Assembly: GCA_934486495.1 (NCBI GenBank)
Contig: CAKSPW010000052.1
Coordinates: 1 to 15,553 of the forward strand
Length of the DNA stretch: 15,553 nt
Reading direction: 5' to 3'
Origin: an uncultured Clostridia bacterium
GTDB taxonomy: Bacteria > Bacillota > Clostridia > UBA1381
Shown: positions 5,941 to 12,795 of the stretch, piece after piece
How the letters are laid out: each line of letters begins with the position of its first letter
Numbering within the stretch: position 1 is the stretch's first letter
The notes under the pieces: generated by a model
Database searches by the model: none
What the model saw: the letters and a program-made list of their open reading frames with translations, nothing else
Told to the model about the DNA's origin: nothing
Program-made: the position numbers and the translations under genes

Positions 5941-7344
5941 ATGAGTAAATTATACATTACAGATACAATTCTCCGTGACGCTCATCAGTCACAGGCGGCA
6001 ACGAGAATGAAAACCGAGGATATGCTCCCGGCATGCAAAATTCTTGACTCGATAGGATATTGGTCAATCGAGTGCTGGGGCGGCGCTACATTTGACGCCT
6101 GCATGAGATTCTTGAACGAGGATCCGTGGGAAAGACTTCGTGCGCTTAAGGCGGCAATGCCGAATACAAAGCTTCAAATGCTTTTCAGAGGTCAGAACAT
6201 TCTCGGCTATAAGCATTATGCGGACGATGTTGTTAAAGAGTTTTGTAAAAAATCAATTGAAAACGGTATTGACGTTGTAAGAGTGTTTGACGCTCTTAAT
6301 GACCCGAGAAATCTCGAGGCTGCAATTAAGTTTGTAAACGAGTACGGCGGTCACTGTGAGGCTGCAATAAGCTATACAACAAGCCCTGTTCATAATGAGG
6401 ACTACTTTGTAAAGCTTGCTATGCAGCTTGAAAAGATGGGTGCTAAAACGATTTGTATTAAGGATATGGCAAATCTTCTTCTCCCGTACGATGCATACAG
6501 CCTTGTTAAAAAGCTTAAGGAAAATGTCGGTGTACCCATTCACCTTCATACACATAATACTGCCGGTACGGGTGACATGACAAACCTCATGGCTGCTCAG
6601 GCAGGTATAGATATTGTTGATTGTGCGCTTTCTCCGCTTGCTAACGGAACTTCAAATCCGTCAACGGAGGCTATGGTTGCAACTCTTAAGGGTACTGACA
6701 GAGATACCGGACTTGACCTTGAAACGCTCAGTAAGGCAGCCGCTCATTTCAGAGGTGTTGCGGACAGACTTAAGAGCGAAGGTATTCTTGATCCCAAGGT
6801 GTTGAACGTTGACCCGAACGCACTTTTGTATCAGGTTCCGGGCGGAATGCTTTCAAACCTCATTTCTCAGCTTAAGCAGGCTAATGCTGAGGATAAGTAC
6901 TACGATGTTTTGGCGGAAGTTCCGAGAGTAAGAAAAGACTTCGGCTATCCTCCGCTTGTAACTCCCACAAGCCAGATTGTCGGAACACAGGCTGTTTTAA
7001 ACGTGCTTATGGGCAGATATAAGATGATTTCAAAAGAGTCAAAGGGTCTTTTAAGAGGCGAGTACGGCAGACTTCCGGGCGATGTAAACGAGGAAGTAAG
7101 AAAGCTTGCAATAGGCGACGACGAGGTTATAACCTGCCGTCCGGCAGACCTTATTGAGCCCGAGCTCGACAAGTACAGAGAAGAATGCAAGGATTTTGCA
7201 AAATCGGAAGAGGACGTGCTCAGCTATGCGCTTTTCCCGCAGGTTGCAAAAAAATTCTTTGACGTTCGTGACGGCAGAGCACAAGCTCCCGAATCGGCTT
7301 CAAATAACGGTGTTAAAACAATATACGTTAAGGATTTATCATAA
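5941..7344 (+). CDS. oadA: Oxaloacetate decarboxylase alpha subunit (carboxyltransferase)
   Basis: Transfers the carboxyl group of oxaloacetate to biotin, releasing pyruvate. The 467-residue protein has an HMGL-like TIM barrel starting with TDTILRDAHQS (metal ligand D13), the RGQNILGY motif (83-90), the lysine K174 in CIKDMA that is carbamylated in this family, and the metal-binding HLHTHNT (H203, H205). A PYC/OadA conserved domain follows (about 290-450). It ends without the biotinyl domain that finishes Klebsiella OadA, matching the separate carrier gene upstream. The ribosome binding site (AAAGG) is modest, so coupling to oadB, 22 bases upstream, may help. The domain is shared with pyruvate carboxylase, but the neighbouring oadB and oadG and the absence of a biotin carboxylase support the decarboxylase. 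A terminator follows. Confidence 0.94.
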   Translation: MSKLYITDTILRDAHQSQAATRMKTEDMLPACKILDSIGYWSIECWGGATFDACMRFLNEDPWERLRALKAAMPNTKLQMLFRGQNILGYKHYADDVVKEFCKKSIENGIDVVRVFDALNDPRNLEAAIKFVNEYGGHCEAAISYTTSPVHNEDYFVKLAMQLEKMGAKTICIKDMANLLLPYDAYSLVKKLKENVGVPIHLHTHNTAGTGDMTNLMAAQAGIDIVDCALSPLANGTSNPSTEAMVATLKGTDRDTGLDLETLSKAAAHFRGVADRLKSEGILDPKVLNVDPNALLYQVPGGMLSNLISQLKQANAEDKYYDVLAEVPRVRKDFGYPPLVTPTSQIVGTQAVLNVLMGRYKMISKESKGLLRGEYGRLPGDVNEEVRKLAIGDDEVITCRPADLIEPELDKYREECKDFAKSEEDVLSYALFPQVAKKFFDVRDGRAQAPESASNNGVKTIYVKDLS

Positions 7345-7349
7345 GATAT

Positions 7350-7379
7350 GGGGGCGCATTTTGTGTCCCCTAAATTTTT
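7350..7379 (+). terminator. Rho-independent terminator of the oad operon
   Basis: A nine-pair stem (7350-7358 with 7362-7370, GGGG against CCCC at its base, two G-U pairs) with a three-base loop is followed four bases later by TTTTT. It lies six bases after the oadA stop. Confidence 0.7.
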
Positions 7380-7397
7380 AAATAAAGAGAGATTGGT

Positions 7398-7895
7398 ATG
7401 ATTGATTTAATTTTAAATTACAGAGAAATTATAATACCGATATGCGTTATATGTGCGGCTGTTTGCGCAGTTTTGGCGATTGTATTCCGAAAAAAAATAC
7501 CGTTGCTTTTTGAAAAATACAGAATGGTTATAATGTATCTCATTTTCGGTGTTCTTACGACGATTATAAACATTATTTCCTTCGATTTGCTCAGTGAGGT
7601 TTTGCCGACTGTAATATCGAATATAATCGCGTGGCTTTTGTCGGTGATATTCGCCTTTTTCACAAACAAGTATTTTGTGTTCGATACGGACGGGGATACT
7701 CAAAAAACGTTTGTGGCACAGCTTATATCCTTTTTTGCAGCAAGGATTATTTCGGGTGTCATCGACACGGGGATTGTTTATGTGTTTATAGACATACTCG
7801 GATTTAACAAAACAGCCGTAAAAATACTTTCAAACATATTTGTTATAATATTTAATTACGTGGCAAGCAAGCTGGTAATTTTCAAAAAGAAGTAA
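7398..7895 (+). CDS. GtrA-family membrane protein
   Basis: A 165-residue protein with hydrophobic segments at about 11-30, 42-62, 72-90, 105-131 and 141-160. The last four form the GtrA-like domain, with the typical FTNKYFVF after helix two and NYVASKLVIF at the end. Members are thought to flip or help move polyprenyl-linked sugars and usually sit beside a glycosyltransferase. No such partner is present here. The extra N-terminal helix makes it longer than the usual 120-145 residues. The ribosome binding site is weak (AGAGAG), there is no clear promoter between the oad terminator and the start, and expression may rely on read-through. A strong promoter for the next gene begins eight bases after its stop. 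Confidence 0.82.
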   Translation: MIDLILNYREIIIPICVICAAVCAVLAIVFRKKIPLLFEKYRMVIMYLIFGVLTTIINIISFDLLSEVLPTVISNIIAWLLSVIFAFFTNKYFVFDTDGDTQKTFVAQLISFFAARIISGVIDTGIVYVFIDILGFNKTAVKILSNIFVIIFNYVASKLVIFKKK

Positions 7896-7902
7896 AAGGG
7901 TA

Positions 7903-7931
7903 TTGACACGTTTTTTTAATTATTGTATAAT
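7903..7931 (+). promoter_or_regulatory. Perfect sigma-A promoter
   Basis: TTGACA (7903-7908) and TATAAT (7926-7931), both exact consensus, are 17 bases apart. The start codon of the methyltransferase lies 35 bases after the -10 box, with GGAAGGA between. It should drive the methyltransferase-miaA-TSCPD operon. Confidence 0.92.
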
Positions 7932-7965
7932 TAATTGTAAATTGATTTCGGAAGGATAAAGTTTT

Positions 7966-8835
7966 ATGTGGCTTGCAGACGATTGGAAGGATTATATATT
8001 AATAGACAGTGCGGACGGCGAAAAGCTTGAAGAATGGGGCGGATATGTGCTTCGCAGACCCGACCCTCAGGCTGTATGGAGCGTAAAAAGCGAAAAAAAG
8101 CTTTGGACAAATACCGACGCAACATATCACCGCTCAAAAAGCGGCGGCGGTAAATGGGAGTATTTTAACAAAAAAATGCCGGACGGCTGGCAGATAAAAT
8201 ACAAAGAGCTTACCTTTAATGTCCGCCCGACAGGCTTTAAGCACACCGGACTTTTCCCCGAACAGGCAGTTAATTGGGATTGGTTTTCGGAGAAAATAAA
8301 AAATGCCGGACGACCGATAAAGGTTCTGAATCTTTTTGCGTATACGGGCGGTGCGAGCGTTGCGGCGCTTTCGGCAGGCGCTGAAGTTGTTCATGTCGAT
8401 GCGTCAAAGGGCATGGTTACATGGGCAAAGGAAAATGTTACCGCATCGGGACTTGCGGACAGAAAAATAAGATATATAGTAGACGATGTTAAGAAGTTTG
8501 TCAAAAGAGAAATTCGCCGCAACAACAAGTATGACGCCGTAATCATGGACCCGCCGTCATACGGCAGAGGCCCCGGCGGCGAGGTTTGGAAGATAGAAAA
8601 CGAGCTTTTTCCGCTTGTTGAGGACTGTATGCAAATTCTGTCGGACAATCCGCTGTTTTTCCTTATCAATTCGTATACGACAGGCTTATCGGCGTGCATA
8701 CTCGAAAATGTTTTAAAGCTTACTCTTTGCAGAAAATTCGGCGGAGAATGCATAGCGGATGAAATATGTATTCCGATGCGTGCGTCATCTCTTGCACTGC
8801 CTTGCGGAATAAGCGGCAGGTGGTACGAAAAATGA
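7966..8835 (+). CDS. Class I SAM-dependent methyltransferase, RlmI/COG1092-like
   Basis: A 289-residue methyltransferase of the type that modifies cytosine in 23S rRNA. The N-terminal part (1-115) holds the RlmI-type region with RRPDPQAVW (30-38) and GLFPEQ (95-100). The SAM-binding Rossmann core follows: motif I NLFAYTGGAS (122-131), the acidic D145 after beta-2, and motif IV DPPSYGRGPGG (195-205). It is shorter than E. coli RlmI (about 396 residues) because it lacks the N-terminal PUA domain, so the exact RNA target is uncertain. There is no conserved Cys of the RlmI/TRAM catalytic type that I can point to with certainty. The stop overlaps the miaA start by four bases, linking it with another RNA modification gene. 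Confidence 0.87.
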   Translation: MWLADDWKDYILIDSADGEKLEEWGGYVLRRPDPQAVWSVKSEKKLWTNTDATYHRSKSGGGKWEYFNKKMPDGWQIKYKELTFNVRPTGFKHTGLFPEQAVNWDWFSEKIKNAGRPIKVLNLFAYTGGASVAALSAGAEVVHVDASKGMVTWAKENVTASGLADRKIRYIVDDVKKFVKREIRRNNKYDAVIMDPPSYGRGPGGEVWKIENELFPLVEDCMQILSDNPLFFLINSYTTGLSACILENVLKLTLCRKFGGECIADEICIPMRASSLALPCGISGRWYEK

Positions 8836-9755
8836 AAAAAACGCCTTTGATTGTTGTGTGCGGTCCGACGGCATCGGGCAAAACATCGCTTGCGATTGAA
8901 ATTGCGAAAAGATATGACGGTGAGGTTGTTTCTGCTGACAGTATGCAGATTTATCGTACGATGGATATTGCAACGGCGAAGCCGACCGAGAACGAAATGC
9001 AGGGGATAAAGCACCATATGATAGATGTGTGCGATATAACCGACAACTTCAGCGTCAGCGATTATTGCACGGCTGCGCATAAAATAATAGAAGATATTGT
9101 ACAGCGCGGAAAAACTCCGATACTTTGCGGAGGTACGGGACTTTATATCGATTCTCTTGTCGATGACCTTGATTTTTCGCAAAGTAATGAAAATTCATCC
9201 GTCAGAGAGGAGCTTTTAAATCGCGCCCGGAAAAATCCACATGAGCTTTATGAGGAGCTTTCTGAAAAGGATTTTGAGGCGGCGAACTCTATACATGAAA
9301 ATAATGTAAAGAGGGTTGTTCGCGCGCTCGAACACATATACCTGACGGGAGAGAAGTTTTCCGAATACAAACGAAAGGCGGCGGAAAAGGAAAGCCGTTA
9401 CAATCCGCTTTTCCTGATGATTGATTGGGACAGAGATGTGCTGTACGACAGAATTAACAGACGTGTGGATATAATGGTTCATGACGGATTGCTTGAGGAG
9501 GCAAGGCGCATTTACGATTTAAAGCTTCCCGAAAGTCTGACCTCGCTTTCATCGATAGGCTACAAGGAGCTTTTCGATTATTTTGACGGCAAATGCTCAC
9601 TCGATGAGGCACTTGCGCATATAAAGCAAAGCTCCAGACGATATGCAAAACGACAGCTTACATGGTTTAGAAGAAACAAAAGAATAAAATATGTCAGAGG
9701 AATTGACGATACTGAAAAAATCATAGAGGAGTGGCGAGAAAATGGAGAAATATAA
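8832..9755 (+). CDS. miaA: tRNA dimethylallyltransferase
   Basis: Adds a dimethylallyl group to N6 of A37 in tRNAs that read UNN codons, using DMAPP. The 307-residue protein has the P-loop GPTASGKT (11-18), DSMQIYRTMDIATAKPT (36-52) with the catalytic D36 and Q39, HHMIDVCD (61-68) and GGTGLYIDSLV, followed by the insertion domain and the C-terminal QSSRRYAKRQLTWFR. Length is normal. An ATG at 8832 starts within the methyltransferase stop (AATGA), with only a weak AGGTGG upstream, so translation is probably coupled. The in-frame sequence upstream to 8766 lies in the methyltransferase gene and lacks the conserved start. The downstream MiaB partner and hfq, which often follow, are absent; a TSCPD gene follows instead. 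Confidence 0.96.
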   Translation: MKKTPLIVVCGPTASGKTSLAIEIAKRYDGEVVSADSMQIYRTMDIATAKPTENEMQGIKHHMIDVCDITDNFSVSDYCTAAHKIIEDIVQRGKTPILCGGTGLYIDSLVDDLDFSQSNENSSVREELLNRARKNPHELYEELSEKDFEAANSIHENNVKRVVRALEHIYLTGEKFSEYKRKAAEKESRYNPLFLMIDWDRDVLYDRINRRVDIMVHDGLLEEARRIYDLKLPESLTSLSSIGYKELFDYFDGKCSLDEALAHIKQSSRRYAKRQLTWFRRNKRIKYVRGIDDTEKIIEEWRENGEI

Positions 9756-9996
9756 ATTTACACCGCACGGTGTATGCTGTGTGCAGATTGAATTTGAATC
9801 TGACGGAGAAATTGTAAAAAACATTCGTTTCACAAGGGGATGCAACGGAAATACGCAAGGTATCGCATCTCTTGCCGACGGCATGAAAGCGGTGGATATT
9901 GTTAAAAAGCTCGAAAACACCGATTGCGGCGGAAGGGGTACATCGTGTCCCGATCAGCTTGCAAAAGCGATAAAAGAACTTGTTTTGAATAAATAA
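9742..9996 (+). CDS. TSCPD-domain four-cysteine protein (TIGR03905 type)
   Basis: An 84-residue protein with CNGN at 34-37 and TSCPDQLAKAI (68-78), the motif that names the TSCPD domain. Cysteines are C12, C13, C34, C62 and C69; four of them match the conserved set of the stand-alone family and could bind a metal. The domain also occurs at the C-terminus of adenosylcobalamin-dependent ribonucleotide reductases and may bind a similar ligand, but the function of the stand-alone protein is unknown. The start overlaps the miaA end by 14 bases, with GAGGAG 11-16 bases upstream inside miaA, so it should be co-translated. No nucleotide reductase gene is in the window. Confidence 0.88.
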   Translation: MEKYKFTPHGVCCVQIEFESDGEIVKNIRFTRGCNGNTQGIASLADGMKAVDIVKKLENTDCGGRGTSCPDQLAKAIKELVLNK

Positions 9997-9998
9997 TG

Positions 9999-10027
9999 TA
10001 ATATTTTTACTATGACCTTCATATAAT
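9999..10027 (+). promoter_or_regulatory. Candidate sigma-E (mother-cell sporulation) promoter for the GerMN gene
   Basis: TAATATT (9999-10005) fits the sigma-E -35 consensus KMATATT, and CATATAAT (10020-10027) matches CATACAHT at seven of eight bases; the spacer is 14 bases, the sigma-E standard. The -10 also contains TATAAT, but there is no sigma-A -35 at 16-18 bases upstream. B. subtilis gerM is known to be sigma-E controlled, which agrees with the gene downstream. Confidence 0.5.
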
Positions 10028-10057
10028 ATAGCAGTATATTGTACGGAGGTCTTTTAA

Positions 10058-10555
10058 TTGAGAAAATTTACAGCGTTATATTTTGTGTTTTTGGCGGTTA
10101 TAACACTGTCGCTTATAGGTAATGTGAAAAGCACATCACAGAAAATGGACAAGGTTACTCTTTATTTTGCGGACAGGCAGATGATGCGCCTCGTTCCGAG
10201 TGATTATTATATAAATGCCGCAGATACCGAAACGGAAATAAATGCCGTAATTGATGAGCTTTTGCGGGGAAGGGACTATATACAAAGCATTCGCCGCCTG
10301 CTCCCGACATCAAAGGATGCGATTAGTGCGCATTTCAGCGGAGAAACGGCATATATAGATATAAATTGCGAATATATGAGCTTTTATGAATCGGGGCGTG
10401 ATTTGGAAGAGCTGATAGTTTATCAGCTTGTCAACTCCGTTTCGTCTGTTAAGGGTGTGTCAAGAGTTAAATTTTTGTTTGACGGAGAGGTCAGAAAGGA
10501 TTTTCTGTATCGAATAGATATGAGAGAAGCATTTGTTCCGGACTATTATGTTTAA
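10058..10555 (+). CDS. GerMN-domain protein (sporulation/germination type)
   Basis: A 165-residue protein with one N-terminal hydrophobic segment (about 5-22) and a GerMN domain (about 33-150): an initial strand KVTLYFAD, a helix with the TEINAVIDELLRG motif (about 58-70), and VRFLFDGE-like KFLFDGE near 140. GerMN domains occur in extracytoplasmic proteins of spore formers, including GerM, needed for spore germination and assembly of the SpoIIIA-Q channel. The start is TTG with a strong CGGAGGT seven bases upstream; no ATG fits. The hydrophobic segment lacks a Cys, so it is not a lipoprotein but a membrane-anchored or secreted protein. The gene stands alone, bounded by a sigma-E-like promoter and a terminator. 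Confidence 0.85.
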   Translation: MRKFTALYFVFLAVITLSLIGNVKSTSQKMDKVTLYFADRQMMRLVPSDYYINAADTETEINAVIDELLRGRDYIQSIRRLLPTSKDAISAHFSGETAYIDINCEYMSFYESGRDLEELIVYQLVNSVSSVKGVSRVKFLFDGEVRKDFLYRIDMREAFVPDYYV

Positions 10556-10565
10556 ATTTTCAAGG

Positions 10566-10586
10566 AGGGCTTTAGCGCCCTTTTTT
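10566..10586 (+). terminator. Rho-independent terminator of the GerMN gene
   Basis: AGGGC (10566-10570) pairs with GCCCT (10577-10581) around a six-base loop, followed by a run of six T (10581-10586). The interval to the next promoter (10587-10719) is A/T-rich and I see no gene in it. Confidence 0.75.
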
Positions 10587-10719
10587 CGTGCATTTTTAAG
10601 AAACATAAAAGCATTTAAACACTTATAATAAAAAACAGTCTATGATATGTTGAATTTTTGAGAATACCGATTTGTAATTGTCTAAAAGCAACAAATTGAA
10701 AAAAAATTTAAAAAAACTA

Positions 10720-10748
10720 TTGCTTTTTTTCTTAATATGTAGTATAAT
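10720..10748 (+). promoter_or_regulatory. Sigma-A promoter of the SRP RNA
   Basis: TTGCTT (10720-10725) and TATAAT (10743-10748) are 17 bases apart. The 30 bases upstream are almost pure A/T with A-tracts, a likely UP element. Transcription would begin near 10755. Confidence 0.8.
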
Positions 10749-10774
10749 ATATAAGCGATTGAATTTTTGGTGAT

Positions 10775-10875
10775 GATGACCGAGCCCGTGCGATTGGCAG
10801 CCGTGAACCTTGTCAGATGGGGAACCAAGCAGCAATAAGCGGAAGCGCCGATGTGTTACGGTAAACTCGGTCGGA
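10775..10875 (+). ncRNA. ffs: Signal recognition particle RNA, small bacterial type (4.5S-like)
   Basis: The core hairpin carries the signature of SRP domain IV: TCAG (10813-10816) as the symmetric-loop strand, a TGG-GGAA-CCA stem and GGAA tetraloop (10818-10827), and AGCAG (10829-10833) as the asymmetric-loop strand; CTTG/CAATAAG pair below. The base is closed by GACCGAG (10778-10784) with CTCGGTC (10866-10872), about 95 bases in all, the usual size of the small form without an Alu domain. The RNA binds Ffh and targets membrane proteins. The primary transcript probably runs from 10755 to the terminator near 10961. The position directly before dnaX is the common Firmicutes order. Ends are approximate. 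Confidence 0.9.
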
Positions 10876-10895
10876 GCCTTTATTTCACAACACTG

Positions 10896-10961
10896 CACCG
10901 TAAGGTTACTTTGAGCGCGATAAAAGGCTTATCGTATGCAATAGCCTTAGGTGTTTTTTTT
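10896..10961 (+). terminator. Terminator of the SRP RNA, abutting the dnaX ribosome binding site
   Basis: The outer stem pairs 10896-10908 with 10942-10953 (12 pairs, one bulged G), ending directly at eight T (10954-10961). Inside is a second hairpin, CGATAA (10918-10923) with TTATCG (10929-10934). A competing hairpin, AAGGCT (10924-10929) with AGCCTT (10943-10948), excludes both. The dnaX Shine-Dalgarno GAGGT follows immediately, so dnaX depends on read-through or another start site. Confidence 0.7.
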
Positions 10962-10974
10962 GAGGTAAGCTAAG

Positions 10975-12756
10975 ATGGCATACAAAGCTATATACAGGAA
11001 ATGGAGACCTATGATATTTGATGATATAGTAGGTCAGAGCCATATAACGGAAACGCTGAAAAATCAAATAAAAACCGGTAAAATAGGTCATGCGTATCTT
11101 TTTTGCGGAACTCGCGGAACGGGAAAGACTACGGCGGCAAAAATTCTTGCCCGTGCCGTAAACTGCCCGAACTCCAAAGACGGAAATCCATGTAATGAGT
11201 GCGATATATGTAAGGGCATCATGGACGGAAGTATTATGGATGTGACGGAAATTGACGCAGCTTCAAACAACGGTATTGACGACATTCGTGAATTGAGAGA
11301 TGATACAAAGTATGTTACAACATCGGCAAAGTACAGAATTTATATAATTGACGAGGTGCATATGCTAAGCTCAAGCGCATTTAATGCATTGCTGAAAACG
11401 CTTGAAGAACCACCCGAGCACGTTATATTTATTCTTGCGACAACTGAACCGAATCGCGTTTTGCAAACTGTTTTATCGAGATGCCAAAGATATGATTTCA
11501 GAAGAATTAAGCCGAGCGATATTGTGCTTAGATTAAAGGAAATTGCTTATGGCGAGGGGCTGAAAATCACTGATGATGCTTACAACCTGATAGCAAGACT
11601 CGGCGACGGCTCCATGCGTGACGCGATAAGTGTGCTTGAAAGAGTTGTATCTACAAAGGGTAATGAGCTGACGTATAACGCGATTGTCGATACGCTCGGA
11701 ATTGTACCGATTGACATTGAGTTTGAAACGGCACAGGCTATAATTGATTGCAATGTGGATGGTATTTTTTCGTGTATCGGCAAGGTTTCCGATGCTGGAC
11801 GTGATTTAAATGTATTTGTTGATAATCTTATTGTACATTTCAGAAATCTGCTCGTATGCAAGGCATCGTCAAACCCGGCCGGATTGCTCGATTACAGCGC
11901 AGAAGATGTTATCCGGTTTGAAAGTATGGCAAAGAGCTGCAGTTATGAGAGAATATCATACGTTTTATCAGCGTTAAGGAATGCAAAGGCAAATGCAAAG
12001 TGGATAAGCTCTCCGAGAGTTATTTACGAAACGGCTTTCGTTAAAATGTGCACGCCCGAACTTGATACTTCAAATGAGGCCGTTTTGGCGAGAATAGGCG
12101 ATTTGGAAAATAAAATAAAGGACGGGATTGTTGCCGTTCCTAAGGAAGAAACAGAGGTAAAGCCGCAGCCGAAGCCTAAAAAAAAGGCTCCGCCGACAAA
12201 GCTTTATAATCCTATACCGGAATCGATGCTGAACGCTTCAAACCCGATTATAGCAAATGCAAGAAAATGGGACAGGATTGCGTCCTCAGTTTCAAAGTCG
12301 GCACCGCATTTAGCCGTTGCCGTTTTGGGAAAGCAGATTACCGTTGATAATGACGGATTTATAATTCTGTATGACAGAGAATCACAAACGGGCGATAAAA
12401 GCATTGCCGACAATCATTTAAACACAATAAACGACCTTGTGAAAAAATCAACGGGTGAGGATTTTTATGTAAAAACCGCCTTTAAAGATGAGATAGATGA
12501 TTATATTATAGATATATGGTCGCTGCCGAATTCAGACGAGGAAAAAGAGCCTGTGAAGAAAGACCGTACAGATCCGCTGGAGAAGGTTATGACCGATATG
12601 GACGCATTTGTTGATAATGTGGACGAGCGGGATTTTCTTGAGTTTAAAAGAGAAGATAATAGGTATTCACAGACAGATTTTGATGATGACGATGACGACG
12701 ATGATGACAGAGAGGAGTTTCTTGAAGATGAAGAGATTCCGAATAAAAACGACTAA
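10975..12756 (+). CDS. dnaX: DNA polymerase III tau subunit (gamma/tau)
   Basis: ATPase of the sliding-clamp loader, tying polymerase to helicase. The AAA+ domain has Walker A GTRGTGKT (45-52), a zinc module with C64, C73, C76 and C79, Walker B IIDE (124-127), the sensor ATTEPNR (155-161) and the SRC arginine finger (168-170). Domain III extends to about 365. A Pro/Lys-rich linker (about 388-412) leads to the C-terminal tau region, which ends in an extremely acidic tail with nine consecutive Asp (570-578). At 593 residues it is near the usual tau length. GAGGT lies eight bases before the ATG. The linker contains a slippery A8G run that could produce a shorter gamma form. It starts the dnaX-ybaB-recR cluster. 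Confidence 0.97.
   Translation: MAYKAIYRKWRPMIFDDIVGQSHITETLKNQIKTGKIGHAYLFCGTRGTGKTTAAKILARAVNCPNSKDGNPCNECDICKGIMDGSIMDVTEIDAASNNGIDDIRELRDDTKYVTTSAKYRIYIIDEVHMLSSSAFNALLKTLEEPPEHVIFILATTEPNRVLQTVLSRCQRYDFRRIKPSDIVLRLKEIAYGEGLKITDDAYNLIARLGDGSMRDAISVLERVVSTKGNELTYNAIVDTLGIVPIDIEFETAQAIIDCNVDGIFSCIGKVSDAGRDLNVFVDNLIVHFRNLLVCKASSNPAGLLDYSAEDVIRFESMAKSCSYERISYVLSALRNAKANAKWISSPRVIYETAFVKMCTPELDTSNEAVLARIGDLENKIKDGIVAVPKEETEVKPQPKPKKKAPPTKLYNPIPESMLNASNPIIANARKWDRIASSVSKSAPHLAVAVLGKQITVDNDGFIILYDRESQTGDKSIADNHLNTINDLVKKSTGEDFYVKTAFKDEIDDYIIDIWSLPNSDEEKEPVKKDRTDPLEKVMTDMDAFVDNVDERDFLEFKREDNRYSQTDFDDDDDDDDDREEFLEDEEIPNKND
12178..12186 (+). other. Candidate frameshift/slippage site in dnaX giving a gamma-like product
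   Basis: Eight A followed by G span codons 402-404 (AAA AAA AAG). The last seven bases form A AAA AAG in the right phase, identical to the E. coli dnaX slippery heptamer. A -1 shift adds GSADKAL and meets TAA at 12207-12209, giving 411 residues that end just after the ATPase and domain III. A +1 shift also stops within 20 codons. A stimulatory downstream structure is not convincing, and the nearest upstream GAGG is about 22 bases away. Confidence 0.45.
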
Positions 12757-12795
12757 TCTGTAAGATTAAGTATATATAAGTATTTGGAGGTTATT

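Noticed and set aside
8391..9182. A 263-codon minus-strand frame opposite the methyltransferase and miaA
   Set aside because: It is antisense to two clearly conserved genes, has no recognisable domain, and its composition (many Ser, Arg, His, Ile) is what the complement of these coding frames gives.
10669..10696. ATTTGT...ACAAAT inverted repeat just upstream of the SRP promoter
   Set aside because: Short A/T-only arms with a bulge in an A/T-rich spacer; expected by chance and no operator-like symmetry.
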